Counted from the first letter of the stretch, positions 1 through 11,034 are shown. The stretch is 64,000 nt of DNA from Stomoxys calcitrans (GCF_963082655.1 NC_081553.1:191893732-191957731), one strand, 5' to 3'. Numbers and translations are program-made. The notes: a model not told the origin generated them from the letters alone.

Positions 1-174
1 CCGGGGTGCTTTTCAATCCCGGAACGGACCAGAAGCGTGCGGAGAAAGGCACTCTGGGATGTGCCTCACCCATGACGAAAAAAGGACGAACACGAACACT
101 GGCTTAGGTGTAAGTCCATAGTGGACATACATCTTTTGAACCTAATCTAATCTAACCTTTGGACATTCCTGGAA

Positions 175-1089
175 TTTGGCGCACTGTGAATATTAGGATC
201 GGCAAGACGAGCAAATACATACGCCTCATTATTGCTCCCGAACATAAATAGATCAGCTGGCAACCCATCGGTTCCTGCTGTCTTGTTGTTCTTCAGCAAC
301 ATTTGATTTGGCGCACTGTGAATATTAGGATCGGCAAGACGAGCAGATACATACGCCTCATTATTGCTCCCGAACATAAATAGATCAGCTGGCAACCCAT
401 CGGTTCCTGATGTCTTGTCGTTCTCCAGCAACATTTGATTTGGCGCACTGTAAATATTAGGATCGGTAAGACGAGCAGATACATACGCCTCATTATTGCT
501 CCCGAACATAAATAGATCAGCTGGCAACCCATCGGTTCCAGCTGTCTTGTTGTTCTTCAGCAACATTTGATTTGGCGCACTGTGAATATTAGGATCGGCA
601 AGACGAGCAGATACATAAGCCTCATTATTGCTCCTGAACATAAATAGATCAGCTGGCAACCCATCGGTTCCAGCTGTCTTGTTGTTCTTCAGCAACATTT
701 GATTTGGCGCACTGTGAATATTAGGATCGGCAAAACGAGCAGATACATACGCCTCATTATTCCTCCCTAACATAAATAGATCAGCTGGCAACCCATCGGT
801 TCCAGCTGTCTTGTTGTTCTTCAGCAACATTTGATTTGGCGCACTGTGAATATTAGGATCGGCAAAACGAGCAGATACATACGCCTCATTATTTCTCCCG
901 AACATAAATAGATCAGTTAGCAACCCATCGGTTCCTGCTGTCTTGTTGCTCTCCAGCAACATTTGATTTGGCGCACTGTAAATATTAGGCTCGGCAAGAC
1001 AAGCAGATACATACGCCTCTTTTGTGCTCCCGAACATAAATAGTTCAGCTGGCAACCCATCGGATCCTGCTGTCTTGTTGTTCTTCAGC
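175..1089 (-). repeat. Seven-copy 132-bp tandem array of an RTE-type RT fragment
   Basis: The unit starts recur at 175, 307, 439, 571, 703, 835 and 967, so the period is 132 bp (44 codons). On the minus strand the frame stays open through all units and each one encodes NNKTAGTDGLPADLFMF followed by a short tail ending in APNQMLLK. The NNK-x-G-x-DGLPAELF block is the start of the RT fingers in RTE-clade LINEs. The LINE at 45.5-48.8 kb has the related NNKATGADSLPAELFM. The units differ by scattered substitutions and the terminal unit diverges after about 1089. The open frame spans 147-1169 on the minus strand, but no catalytic RT motif is present, so this is amplified retrotransposon sequence and probably not a working gene. 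Confidence 0.85.
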
Positions 1090-2239
1090 CATCTAAGACT
1101 CTTTTTCAGAAAAAACTTAATAAATGAAAAATAAATTCTGAAATCTCTTCTCAAACTTCTTTTTCGCAAAATTTTTTGTTTTGCAAATCAATAAGAAATC
1201 TTTTTTCATAAAAATTCTTTCCCGCTTGTCGCCTTCATATACAGCGGTGTGCGATTTCTGGGCCCCTTTAAATTGCATTGCAATTCAAATTGCGATTGCA
1301 ATTAAAATTTCCGCCTCTGTTGTATCGAAATGAATGCTTCAAAAAAAGGACACTGGTTGTTATGGAGCAATTGGTTTGGTCTTTCTAATGTTGCGGCTCC
1401 CCCAAACCACCAACCTCCAACTACATAAAGGGTGAATGTGCTTCAACTCCAAGAAATATCAAAAACACAACATTGGCCAATTAATATGATTAAAATAAAC
1501 AATTTGAGTATGCTGTTCAATTCGCTTGCTTGAATCCTACATCGAATTCATTTGACCATAATCAGACCTTGGTTACTTATATTGGACATACGTACACAAA
1601 GTTAGTAGGAGTATGCATATTGCAAATGGGTAATAGTTGGCAGGCAAAGGATTATTACAAATGAAATTGGGTCGTCATCATTGTTGTCTTTGGCATTCCT
1701 CTTCTCTTACTTTGTTACCCAATAATAATGGGCCAGGCAAAAATGGACCCAGCCCGCCAAGAAATGCCACCACCAGCCCAGCACCACCACCAATGCCACT
1801 ACTATCTACCCAACTATTCGCCGCCCAAGAATTTCCCACGCTCAGCATTGATCGTGCTTAAATTGATATTTTATAGATTTAAGGAAAATGCTGCCTGTAG
1901 CGACAGCTTTTTGCATAGATCCCAAGATCGCACTGCACCTCACTTGAAGGCACACACAACAACAATGAATAATTTTCATATTCAACAACATGGCCTAAAA
2001 TGTTATTGGGATATAAAGGGAGAAAATGGGCATAGAATCTAAGGGGGGTCAGCAAACAGGCATAGATATTGAACTGGAAACAAACCAACATAACTACCAC
2101 CACCACCACCACCAACAGCACCATCATCGACGCCACCGCCTTTATGGCGAATAGTGTTGCCGTTATTGCGATAATACGCTAAATTTAGATTGTTATGTAG
2201 CAAAAGACTAGGAATGGAGTGGGTACAATTCCGATCTTG
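1090..2239. other. No recognisable gene; AT-rich intergenic or intronic sequence
   Basis: Short open frames only, none with a recognisable domain. Around 1265-1310 there are overlapping self-complementary GCAATT/AATTGC tracts. A (CCA)n-like run lies at about 2098-2118. Nothing else supports a function. Confidence 0.5.
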
Positions 2240-2449
2240 CTCTGGCCTTACATCACTACGGAAGTATAGTCTGAATATGTTGCTAGGTGCTGTGCGAACA
2301 TAGACAGCGGTGGGCCACAAGCGTCGTCGTCGTCGCTTTCTGCGTCCTCGCCGTCGGACTATGTGATCCCCGACCTCTCCCGTGCGGCAATATACGCAAC
2401 AGCAGCTTCGCAACCCCAATATGCCATGCCTGTGCCGGGAAGGGTAGCA

Positions 2450-2890
2450 TTTTTGCAATTGAGTTCCAACGGTCTCCGTGTCAATATTGACGAGATTGTG
2501 GATTTTATGAGCCGGAAGAACATATAGGTCGCAGCGATCCAGGAGACAAAGCTGACCAACACCTGCAGCTTACACAGTTGTCACGGATACAATGGGCTAC
2601 GTAAGGATTTCTCAAGAAAAGGAGGTGGGGGATTGGCCTTCGTGATACACCATTCCGTGCAGTATAAACCCATCTCGCCTGCGCCTGGCGCTAGTGACCC
2701 CTACACGGAGTGCATGGGGATAGCAATCAGGTCCGGTACTGCCGAGATAGAGCTATACAACATTTACATACGGCCGGTTGGAAGCTGTCTCCCAATTAAA
2801 GGCCAGGCTTACAAACCCGACATAAGTGGGCTACCAACTGGCCATAATCGTCGGATTCTAGGAGACTTGAAGGCGCATCAAGTTTCATAA
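2450..2890 (+). pseudogene. Endonuclease domain of the Jockey-like LINE
   Basis: Across frame breaks the sequence reads NGLRVNIDEIVDFMSRKNI, then AIQETKLTNTC, GGGLAFVIHHSVQYKP, ELYNIYIRPVGSC and RRILGDLKAH. These match the order of the exonuclease-endonuclease-phosphatase fold in LINEs: the QETKL motif carries the metal-binding Glu, and LGDFNAHH is expected near the end. Here the last motif is LGDLKAH, so the conserved Asp-Phe-Asn is damaged. In a live element this domain nicks target DNA for target-primed reverse transcription. An in-frame TAG follows MSRKNI at about 2526. Confidence 0.75.
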
Positions 2891-3719
2891 CATTCTCCTC
2901 TAGATAACGACCAGCTATGCCCCAACTATGGTAGAGCAGATTAAAGGCTCCATGTTTTGCACGGTGAATGAGGATGTCCCCATTAGGATTACGAGGAGGT
3001 GTAGCAGCGCGCTAGACAATTCCATTGCATCCCCTTATCTGCTGATTGACGTAACCTGGCAAACCGTAATTTCTTTGCGACCAGACCACCTCTCCATAAT
3101 TCTCACCATCAACCGACCACCCGACTTCATAACCTCTGAGCGCCGAACGTTTATCAATCATAGGAAGGCCGATAGGGTCAGTTTAAGAGAGTCCACTAAT
3201 CGCCGCTTCAGTAAACTGTCACTCTCCTCTAATGTGCTAGTTGCCGAGAGAAAATTCCGAGACATCATTAACGCAGCAGCCGCTCGCTTTATACCAGCCG
3301 GTCAACTCGCCAAGTGCGGCCCAATTTCCCGGTGAAGGCAGTGGAACTCGAAGACGAGCGTGATGGGATTCATTGCACGGACCCCACTAACCCCAGAATC
3401 AGTGAGCTGAAACTGGAAATAAACAGGGTAGTCAACGAACATATGCGGAATTTGTGGCTGGAACCAGTTTAGGCAAGTTGTGGTCTACTGTTAAGTCACT
3501 CTCGAACCCCGGTAGACGGGATGGCAGGACCTCAGTTACTTTTGGCAACGTAACCGTGACTGATCCGACGAGGTCCACCAGGTTGCTCAAGCCTCAATTT
3601 ATTGTGCATCCCGAGGGTGACAGGGCTAGGGGGAGTTCCATTCGCCGAAGCCGTGGTCTCCGAGCCGATGGACAGCCATCACAATTTATCGTGGGCGAAG
3701 TTACGAATGTCATCCGTGG

Positions 3720-4420
3720 CGCACAATAATTCCAGGCGTTGGGCCCCGGACGGAATCTCTGCACTGATGCTGAAGAATCTGAATTTACCTGGAGTTGAGT
3801 ACCTTACTACAGTCCTCAACCTGTCTTTGAACACTCTTATAGTACCCAATGTCTAGAAAATGGGCAGAGTGATCCCGTTGATGAAGCCTGGAAAGGACCC
3901 GAGTTTGAGGGAGTCGTACAGACCGATCTCCTTACTCTCACCAGTATCCAAAACGCTGTGGAGGCTACTCCTCTCGAGCCTCATTGGAGAATTCCATTCG
4001 CTGAGCATCAGCATGGATTCCGAAGACTGCATAGCACAACAACTGCATTGCATGCCATCACCGCACACATTTGCCGTGGCTTCAATCAGCCCAGGCCATG
4101 TGATAGGACGGTCCTCGTGGCGATCGACCTTTCGATGGCATTCTACCCGGTCAGCCATGTCAAACACTTTGAGGACATCGCCAACACGTCCCTCCAGCCA
4201 GGCCTGAAACGCTGGGTCGCATATTATCTGTGTGGTCGCCAGTCATTTGGGGAATTTGAGAAGTCGAAACATCGTAAAATGTGAGTTCCCCAAGGCGGGG
4301 TGATATCTCCGGCACTGTTTAACTTCTACCTATCCTCCATTCTACCGCCTTCAGGCGGCATAGTGGTCGTATCGTATGCGGACGATTGTACGATCATGGC
4401 AACAGGCCCCCACCAATTGA
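3720..4420 (+). pseudogene. Reverse transcriptase core of the Jockey-like LINE
   Basis: Visible RT blocks, in order: APDGISALMLKNLNLPG, VIPLMKPGKDPSLRESYRPI, HQHGFRRLHSTTTALHA, VAIDLSMAFYPVSHVK, PQGGVISPALFNFYLS and VVSYADDCTIMATG. The YADD catalytic pair is kept at about 4374-4385. The first catalytic Asp, expected in the AFD motif of block A, is replaced, giving AFYPV. Frames change near 3850, 3960 and 4280. The RT is therefore dead both catalytically and by frame. Confidence 0.8.
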
Positions 4421-5024
4421 TGACATCCGCAATAGGTCAAACATCTAGCGCAACGAACTTGCCTCTTCGCTGCAAGAAATTTGAAGATATCTTTAACCAA
4501 ATCTTCAGCCACATTGTTCACTACATACACGCAAGAGGTGCGGAGGGAGCTGACTGTGATGGTCGATGGAGAAATGATTCCGACCATCAAGTGTCCCAAA
4601 ATACTTGGGGTCACATTTGACTGCTCTAACACATTCTCCCCACATGCCACAGCAATTTGCGATTAGGTCAAAAGTAGAAACAAGGTCCTCAAGGCACATG
4701 CCGGCAGCACTTGCGGTGCTGACAAAGAAACTTTGTTGACGTACATGAAATTGGCCGGCCTGTGGTCAGTTATGCAGCGCCAGTGTGATCCACGCAGTGG
4801 AATAATACACAGATCTTTCAGAATGCCGCCCTTCGCACTGCGACAGGGTGTCTCCTCAGTTCTCATGTGGACCACCTCCATCAGGAGATAAAGATCCTGC
4901 CCGTGTGAAGACATAACCGCGCTGTCTAAGCAATACCATTTGGGCTGTTATCGCAGAGACAATCCAAATCTTGTGGACAGATTCTTTACCTCCCAGAAGC
5001 CTTAAGGTAGATCTTCATGATCTA

Positions 5025-5261
5025 TTGGGTTGCCCAAAAAGTAATTGCGGATTTTTTAAAAGAAAGTAAATGCATTTTTAATAAAACTTAGAATGAACTT
5101 TAATCAAATATACTTTTTTTTCACTTTTATTCTAAAGCAAGCTAAAAGTAACAGCTGATAACTAACAGAAGAAAGAATTCAATTACAGAGTCACAAGCTG
5201 TGAAAAAATTTGTCAAAGCCGACTATATGAAAAATCCGCATTTACTTTTTGGGCAACCCAA
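5025..5261 (+). mobile_element. Mariner-type MITE, copy 1 (237 bp)
   Basis: The termini are TTGGGTTGCCCAAAAAG and its complement, with TA at 5023-5024 and 5262-5263 as the target duplication. The inverted ends extend through TAATTGCGGATTTTT. There is no transposase gene. The TIR shares the AAAAGTAATTGCGG block with vertebrate Hsmar1/MADE1, which suggests a mariner of the cecropia type as the source (from knowledge of that family). The element sits inside the Jockey-like LINE. Two more copies are at 27585-27802 (opposite orientation) and 43316-43551. Confidence 0.9.
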
Positions 5262-5263
5262 TA

Positions 5264-5640
5264 GAACGCTACAAGAGAGAACCTCTAGATCATGCGGTGT
5301 ATCAAGCGGTCCTAGACATTCAGTCAGACATGGTAGCGAATGCGATGAATAGCTACCGGGTGAATATAGTCCTTGGAGAACGACCGCCTACCATTGCACC
5401 TGAAGAAATAGACCTCCCTCGACAAACCAGAGTAGTTCTGGCTCAGTTACGTTCCGGCAGATGCAACCGCCTCAATTCTTACAGAGCAAGGATTGATGCT
5501 AACGTGCAGGATGTATGTCTCGATTGTGACCAGGGACCACACGACACAGGTCACCTGTTTAACTGTCCAGCCAGACCCACTCGACTTAGACCCAGATCCT
5601 TCCGAACGCACCCCATCTTAGTCGCAGAGTTCATGGATTT
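5264..5640 (+). pseudogene. C-terminal Cys/His domain of the Jockey-like LINE
   Basis: The frame downstream of the MITE encodes TRVVLAQLRSGRCNRLNSY followed by VCLDCDQGPHDTGHLFNCPA. The C-x2-C-x7-H-x4-C spacing is the zinc-knuckle-like end of many Jockey-like ORF2 proteins. The upstream part of the same protein is cut off by the MITE. The remainder runs into a low-quality tail rich in Thr and Gln and then a (A/T)-rich 3' region. Confidence 0.75.
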
Positions 5641-5772
5641 GGACACCCAACACAATCAACAGACGAAAGATAGAACACAACACACTGCTACAACAACTAC
5701 TAGGAAGATAATTTTTTTCCGAAAATTTTACCTTAGTAGTCCATAATAAACATTTCTTTCAAAACCCCGATT

Positions 5773-5947
5773 GGGGCCTCCTTTCATAGCCGAGTCCGAA
5801 TGGCGTGTTGCAGTGAAACACCTCTTTGAAAAGCTATTTTTTATGGCGCCAGTATTAGAAAACCAACGGAGAAAAAATATTTCTGATGTTCTCGCCAGAA
5901 GTCGAACCCAGGAGTTCAGCGAATGCCTGCTAACCTCTGCGCCTCCT
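5773..5947 (-). mobile_element. tRNA-derived SINE, partial copy
   Basis: On the minus strand this carries the head end (complement of TAACCTCTGCGC), a decayed B-box region (TTCGACTTCTGG on the minus strand) and the body with CACCTCTTT and GGGGCCTCC. It is a truncated member of the SINE family seen intact at 28782-29091. Confidence 0.75.
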
Positions 5948-6050
5948 TTCCATCTTAAAATTGTTGACGAAGAAAAAAATATTTAATGGCAACATCGTCT
6001 TTCTTATTTTTCAGTCAGAAGTTTCATCCATAAGATCTGCTGCAAAATAG

Positions 6051-6087
<37 letters not shown>

Positions 6088-6988
6088 TTTTATATGCACG
6101 TATGTATGTGTGTAGAGAATGAAAGCAAGAAAATCAGCTAAATTTTTTCCATAGCTGCAGGATAGATTTTTATGTCAGACTTAGACCAAAAACAATATGT
6201 TTTGTGTATCTTTTGGGCGATAACAGAGTATGGACGAGTTAAGATCTTGGCAGCGAGCGCAGCAGCAGCAGCAGCATCATCAACTGCTACAAATCTTAGA
6301 CTGTTACCTTTTTCCGCCTACTACTCCTCCTGCTTCTGCACCTTAAACCCTCAAAATAATGATTATGAAGATGATGCTATGCTATGATTGTGTTGAGGCC
6401 CAGACTGAGCATTGGATTGGCGTAGAAGAAGACTCACTCCTGTTGATAACCATCACTCCTCACTGCAAAAGCAGCAAACCGGCATAGCAGATCAGCATCT
6501 TGATCATGATCTAGAAAGACGTTGATGATGTCTTTTTGACTGCTATCGGGGCCAAATATTAGGTTTGTTAATACGACTGTATAAAATCATCTCGCTGCCT
6601 GAGGCAGTACATCATTGGAAAAGCAAAACGTCACTAACTCCTTTTTTCTCTTGTCTATGGGCTTGGGTGTTTTATTTGTACTTTTTTCCCAATTCTGGTG
6701 TCTAGCATTCCATTTGAATGCTGGCAATTCGTTAAGATTTCCGCTAAGTGAATTTTGGCCGGAAGAAATTAAAAATTAATCAAAAAATTGGAAAAAAAGG
6801 GAATTAAATTCTCTAAAAGTTCTCAAAGGCCAACATTTCAAAAACAAAATAGATTTTGAACTACTAATTTGAACATCAGGAGATGTTGAATAGAAACGAT
6901 ATTAAGAGTACACAAAAGAACTGGAGGCCTCAGTCGATCTTGCCTGAGCGAGGCCTTTGTGAAGGCATGTCCCGAAAGAGTACGCCAT
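5948..6988. other. No recognisable gene; contains (TG)n and A-rich tracts
   Basis: A (TG)n microsatellite occupies 6055-6086. A GCAGCAGCAGCAGCA run is near 6258. No coding domain, LINE motif or element terminus was recognised in the remainder. Confidence 0.5.
6055..6086. repeat. (TG)n microsatellite
   Basis: Sixteen uninterrupted TG dinucleotides, followed by GTATGTATGTGTG-type sequence. Confidence 0.95.
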
Positions 6989-8413
6989 GTAAAACCAGCC
7001 AGTCATGGTAATCACCGGAGCTGAAGATGCTCAGGAGGGAGAGTAGAAGGCTTTTAAATAAAGACAAGAGAAAGTACACGGCGGAGGGCTTGGAGGAGTA
7101 TCGCGACGCCTTTGGCAAGTTCAAGAAGCAGACGAAGAGGAGTTCCTGGGCGAAATTCTGTGGGGAATTGAAAAGCTCTAGCGAGGCATCTAGGTTGCGC
7201 AAAGTGCTCTCGAAGGACCCCATCACGCCTAGCTCCCTGAGGAGAGAGAACGGGACTTACACCGAGAGTGGGTAGTAGACGGTGGAACAATTAATCGGGG
7301 CTCATTTTCCAGGTGGCCAGGTGCGATCAAAGAGTACCAACACGTAAAACCAGCCAGTCATGGTAGTCACCGGAGCTGAAGATGCTCAGGAGGGAGAGTA
7401 GAAGGCTTTTAAATAACGCCAAGAGAGAGAACACGGCAGAGGGCTTGGACGAGTACCGCGACGGCCTTGGCAAGTTCAAGAAAAAGACGAAGAAGGCGAA
7501 GAGGAGTTCCTGGGCGAAATTCTGTGGGGAATTGAAAAGCTCTTGCGAGGCATTTAGGCTGCGCAAAGTGCTCTCGAAGGACCCCATCACGCCTAGCTCC
7601 CTGAGGAGGGAGGAAGGGGCTTACACTGAGAGTGGGTAGTAGACGGTGGAACTTTTGATGGAGGCTCATTTTCCAGGTGGCCAGGTGCGATCAAAGAGTA
7701 CCACCACGTAAAACCAGCAAGTCATGGTAGTCACCGGTGCAGAAGATGCTCAGGAGGGAGGGTAGAAGGCTTTAAATAAGGCCAAGAGAGAGAACACGGC
7801 AGAGGGCTTGGACGAATATCGCGACGGCCTTGGAAAGTTCAAGAAAAAGACGAAGAAGGCGAAGAGGAGTTCCTGGGCGAAATTCTGTGGGGAATTGAAA
7901 AGCTCTAGCGAGGCATCTAGGTCGCGCAAAGTGCTCTCGAAGGACCCCATCACGTCTAGCTCCCTGAGGAGAGAGGACGGGACTTACACCGAAAGGGGGC
8001 AGGAGACGGTGGAACTTTTGATGGAGGCTCATTTTCCAGGTGGCCAAGTGCGATCAAAGAGTACCACCACGTAAAACCAGCCAGTCTTGGTAGTCACCGG
8101 AGCTGAAGGTGCTCAGGAGAGAGAGTAGAAGGCTTTTAAATAAGGTCAAGAGAGAGAGAGAAAGAACACGGCAGAGGGCTTGGACGAGTATCGCGACGGC
8201 CTTGGCATGTTACAGAAGAAGACGAAGAAGGCGAAGAGGAGTTCCTGGGCGAAATTCTGTGAGGAATTGAAAAGCACTAGTGAGGCATCTAGGTTGCGCA
8301 AAGTGCTCTCGAAGGATCCCATCACGCCTAGCTTCCCGAGGAGGGAGAGTGGGTAGTAGACGGTGGAACTTTTGATGGAGGCTCATTTCCCAGGTGGCCA
8401 GGTGCGATCAAGA
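6989..8413 (+). repeat. Four-copy ~360-bp tandem array of a LINE ORF2 linker fragment
   Basis: The motif GTAAAACCAGCCAGTC starts units at 6989, 7344, 7708 and 8071 (spacing 355, 364, 363). In units 1-3 the plus frame encodes RRLLNKAKRENTAEGLDEYR, a Lys-rich stretch, RSSWAKFCGELKSSSEASRL and KVLSKDPITPSSLRRE, ending in TVELLMEAHFPGG. This is the segment between endonuclease and RT in R1/LOA-type LINE ORF2 proteins. Unit 3 has an open frame across TERGQETVELLM where units 1 and 2 have stops. The fourth unit is shortened near its end. These are amplified fragments and not a gene. Confidence 0.85.
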
Positions 8414-8437
8414 TATCGCAATACCTACATATGTGGA

Positions 8438-8740
8438 GGCCACCGTAGCGCCTATGATGCTGAGCGCCTGGGTTCGAATCCTGGCAAGAGCAACAGATAA
8501 AATTTTTTAGCGGTGGCTATCTCCTCCTAATGCTGCCGACATTTATGAGTTACTTTGCCATGTAAAAACTTCTCCCCAAAGAGGTGTCGTTCTGCGGCAT
8601 ACCGTTCGGACTCGGCTATAAAAAGGAGGCCTCTTATCATTGAGTTTAAACTTGAATCGGACAGCACTCGGTGATATGTAAGAAGTTTGCTCATGTTTCT
8701 TAATGGAATGTTCATGGGCAAATTTGCATTTGCAAGAGAG
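8438..8740 (+). mobile_element. tRNA-derived SINE with a deleted A box
   Basis: The head GGCCACCGTAGCG is joined directly to CCTATGATGCTGAG, so about 20 bp that hold the A-box region in other copies are missing. The B box GGTTCGAATCC is intact. The body includes the CTCCTCCTAATGCTG, GAGGTGTCG and TATAAAAAGGAGGCC segments. The tail ends in GGGCAAATTTGCATTTGCA. It lies between two parts of LINE debris. Confidence 0.85.
8471..8481 (+). promoter_or_regulatory. Pol III B box of the SINE
   Basis: GGTTCGAATCC matches the internal B-box consensus of tRNA genes. The matching A box is deleted in this copy, so transcription from it is unlikely. Confidence 0.7.
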
Positions 8741-8879
8741 AGAGAGAAAGAATTTGGTCTGCAAATTAGCAAGGAGAAACTTTCAAACGTTAAGAAAACT
8801 TTGAGATTGCTAAAGTTGATGTCTTAGAACTCTTCATGCATGGGTAAATTGCAAAGACCTAGCGGAGATTGGATTGAGT

Positions 8880-9800
8880 AACCCCATTAAACACTGATCT
8901 AATTTTTGGTGACACCCTTTTCCGGCTGGCATCTTACTAGACATAAGGGGGTGACCATAGTGCCTGAAGAGGTCACGAAGGTGGACTCACTGGGCGGAGA
9001 AATGAGCAACACTTGAGTGCTTTCACTTGGCATTGCACTCCTGAAAACTTTAGCTTCTGGCCGCGATGGCATGTGTCCCAAGATGTTCCATGAAGCCTTG
9101 GACTGTTTAGCAGACAAATACGTTTGGGTGTTTTTGCGCTTGTGTGAGTCGATAAATCTACATTGGAGAGCCAAGACCGATAAGTCTTTTCTCCATCTTC
9201 AGAATCCGGAAATTTATAAAATCATTAACTTAGGCAAGGTTAAATGCAATCAGGGGCATACGGTATAGTGAGGTCACTATACCGCTATGGATTCCTGTGA
9301 CTGAGGGTATTCTATGGATTTAGGGTATGTTCTTAGTCTGGCATCCCGATTATTTTAGCAACCAAATGGGTTTCTCCACGATTATAGATGGGCTGAGGGT
9401 CACGGCCTTCTGGGTTATGGATAGCGGTTTATGAATAAGACTGTATGGATCTTTTTCACGAAAGAGAAAATTGTCTATGCAAAGGGATGGCCTGAATTCT
9501 TCTGGGTTGTTATGGATATTACGTTAACCTGGGGCTAGAATAAGGAATCTAAAGTCAGAAAGACTTTTGCTGCTCTTTATTCATGCCAAAAACAGGTAGG
9601 GACCAATGTTAATGTATTTTAGGAACGCAGCGGTGGTACAACCAGTTTTGATGTATGGCTGTCTTGGTGCAGAGTTGGACGCACGATTGCAATCCCAATC
9701 CATCGTTTTGCTCAAAACAAAGGGGAATGCCTGCAACTTGATCAGCTTTGCAGGTTTCCCACATACTCGAAGGGGCTATGTCCGACCAGGTGTTTAACTT
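8880..9800 (+). mobile_element. Degenerate LINE RT remnants (R1/LOA type)
   Basis: The piece at 9017-9268 encodes LLKTLASGRDGMCPKMFHEA, resembling the start of the RT fingers (FKSAGPDGI-type). The piece at 9630-9690 encodes QPVLMYGCLGAEL, resembling the RP-x-LMYG thumb motif. Sequence between them is too decayed to read. The same strand carries the linker array just upstream, so all of it may derive from one old insertion. Confidence 0.55.
9261..9284. repeat. Perfect 10-bp inverted repeat with a 4-nt loop
   Basis: CGGTATAGTG and CACTATACCG flank AGGT. It could form a hairpin or cruciform; no function is evident. Confidence 0.7.
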
Positions 9801-9834
9801 TGGTGGACATAGTGGATAGAAGGCAGCATATACA

Positions 9835-9995
9835 TTAGGTAAGATTCGGTTTTAGTGGCAGTCAGACGCTTTGGGGAATTTTTAACTAAATTGGCACACC
9901 ACAGGAAGAGGAGGAGGAAGATGGCTTTTAATTCCAAACTTTCTATCAGCCAAATCGCTTTAAAAAGCCTAATAATTTGCAAATATTTATATTCA
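9835..9995 (-). mobile_element. LINE 3' UTR fragment
   Basis: Shares TTTAGTGGCAGTC, ACCACAGGAA and ATCGCTTTAAAAAGCC with the 3' ends of the minus-strand LINEs at 11969 and 26305. It is a detached 3' end. Confidence 0.6.
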
Positions 9996-9999
9996 AACA

Positions 10000-10695
10000 A
10001 GCCGTCCGATTTGGACCATAACCTGCATTAGAGTACAGCTATGTCAGGTTATGGACCGATTTCAACCATACTTAGCACAGTTACTGGAAGTCATAACGAA
10101 ACATGTCATTCAAAATTTCAGCCAAATCGGATAAGAATTGCGCCCTCTAGAGGCTCAAGAAGTCAAGACCCCAGATAGGTTTATATGACAGCTACGTCAG
10201 GTTATAGAACGATTTCAACCATATTTAGCACAATTGTTGAAACTCATAACAAAACACGTCATGCAAAATTTCAGCCAAATCGGATAAGCATTTCACCTTC
10301 TAGTGGCTCAAGAAGTCAAGATCCAAGATCGGTTTACATGACAGCTATAACAAGTTATAGGCCGATTTGGACCATACTTAGCACAGTTATTTGTAGTTAT
10401 AACAAAACACTACAAGCAAAATCGGACGAAACTTGTGGTTTGTAAAGGCTCAAGAAGTCAAATCGGGAAATCGGTTTATATGAAATCCCCAACGACCCAC
10501 ATCAGTATCCGTGCAAAATTTTAAGCGGCTAGTTTTACGCGTTCGACCTCTATCGTAATTTCGACTGTCGGACAGACGGACATGGCTGGATGGATTTAGA
10601 ACGACGAGAAGATCAAGAATTTATATACTTAATGGGGTCTTAGACGAATATTTCGAGATGAAACAAACGGAATGACTGTGGTGGTGGTGGGTTTA
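10000..10695 (-). mobile_element. mini-me/DINE-type element, type B, reversed and truncated
   Basis: Read on the minus strand it has the GTCCGTCTGTCC-type core (complement near 10570-10590), then about three 153-bp-type units containing the complement of TATAAACCGAT, AAGTCAAGA and ATCGGATAAG. The outer end carries a GTGGTGGTGGGT tract, equivalent to the subterminal repeat of other copies. The 3' terminal hairpin is missing. Confidence 0.7.
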
Positions 10696-10697
10696 AA

Positions 10698-11006
10698 AAT
10701 GTCCTAATGTTTCCTAATGCGACTTTTATGAGATATTTTGCCATATAAAAACTTCTCTCCAAAAAGGTGTCGCACTGCGGCACGCCATTCGAACTCCGCT
10801 ATACCCCCATCCTATGGTGGTGGGTATAAAAAAGTCCTAATGTTGGCGACTTTTATGCCATATAAAAACTTCTCTCCAAAAAGGTGTCGCACGCCATTCG
10901 GACTCCGCTATGAAAAGGGGTCCCTTATCATTTAACATAAACTTATGTGAGTAGTGTGCCCACGATCCTTAATGGAATGTTCATGGGCAAATCTGCAATT
11001 TGCAGC
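10698..11006 (+). mobile_element. SINE fragment with an internal duplication
   Basis: The CCATATAAAAACTTCTCTCC to ATTCGNACTCCGCTAT segment occurs twice (about 10740-10803 and 10858-10912), separated by CCCCCATCCTATGGTGGTGG, which resembles a mini-me end. The second copy continues to the normal tail ending in GGGCAAATCTGCAATTTGC. The tRNA-like head is absent. Confidence 0.65.
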
Positions 11007-11034
11007 TGCAGTATCCAGTCAGTGCATGACTGGC

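Larger units (their letters stand above)
2240..5755 (+). mobile_element. Jockey-like non-LTR retrotransposon, degenerate, split by a MITE
   Basis: Plus-strand frames read in order: a tail before ORF2, an apurinic-type endonuclease, a linker, a reverse transcriptase, and a cysteine/histidine C-terminal domain. No RNase H domain is seen, which fits a Jockey-like clade, although the subclade is uncertain. The coding sequence is broken by several frame changes and stops, for example around 2900, 3350, 3730 and 4280. The mariner-type MITE at 5025-5261 separates the RT thumb from the C-terminal domain, and reading resumes at 5264. A SINE fragment follows directly downstream. A second, shorter copy of the 5' part of the same family lies at 21560-22200. 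Inactive. Confidence 0.8.

Noticed and set aside
2240..5755. Autonomous, active LINE
   Set aside because: Block A reads AFYPV where AFD is required, several frames are broken, and a MITE interrupts the coding region.
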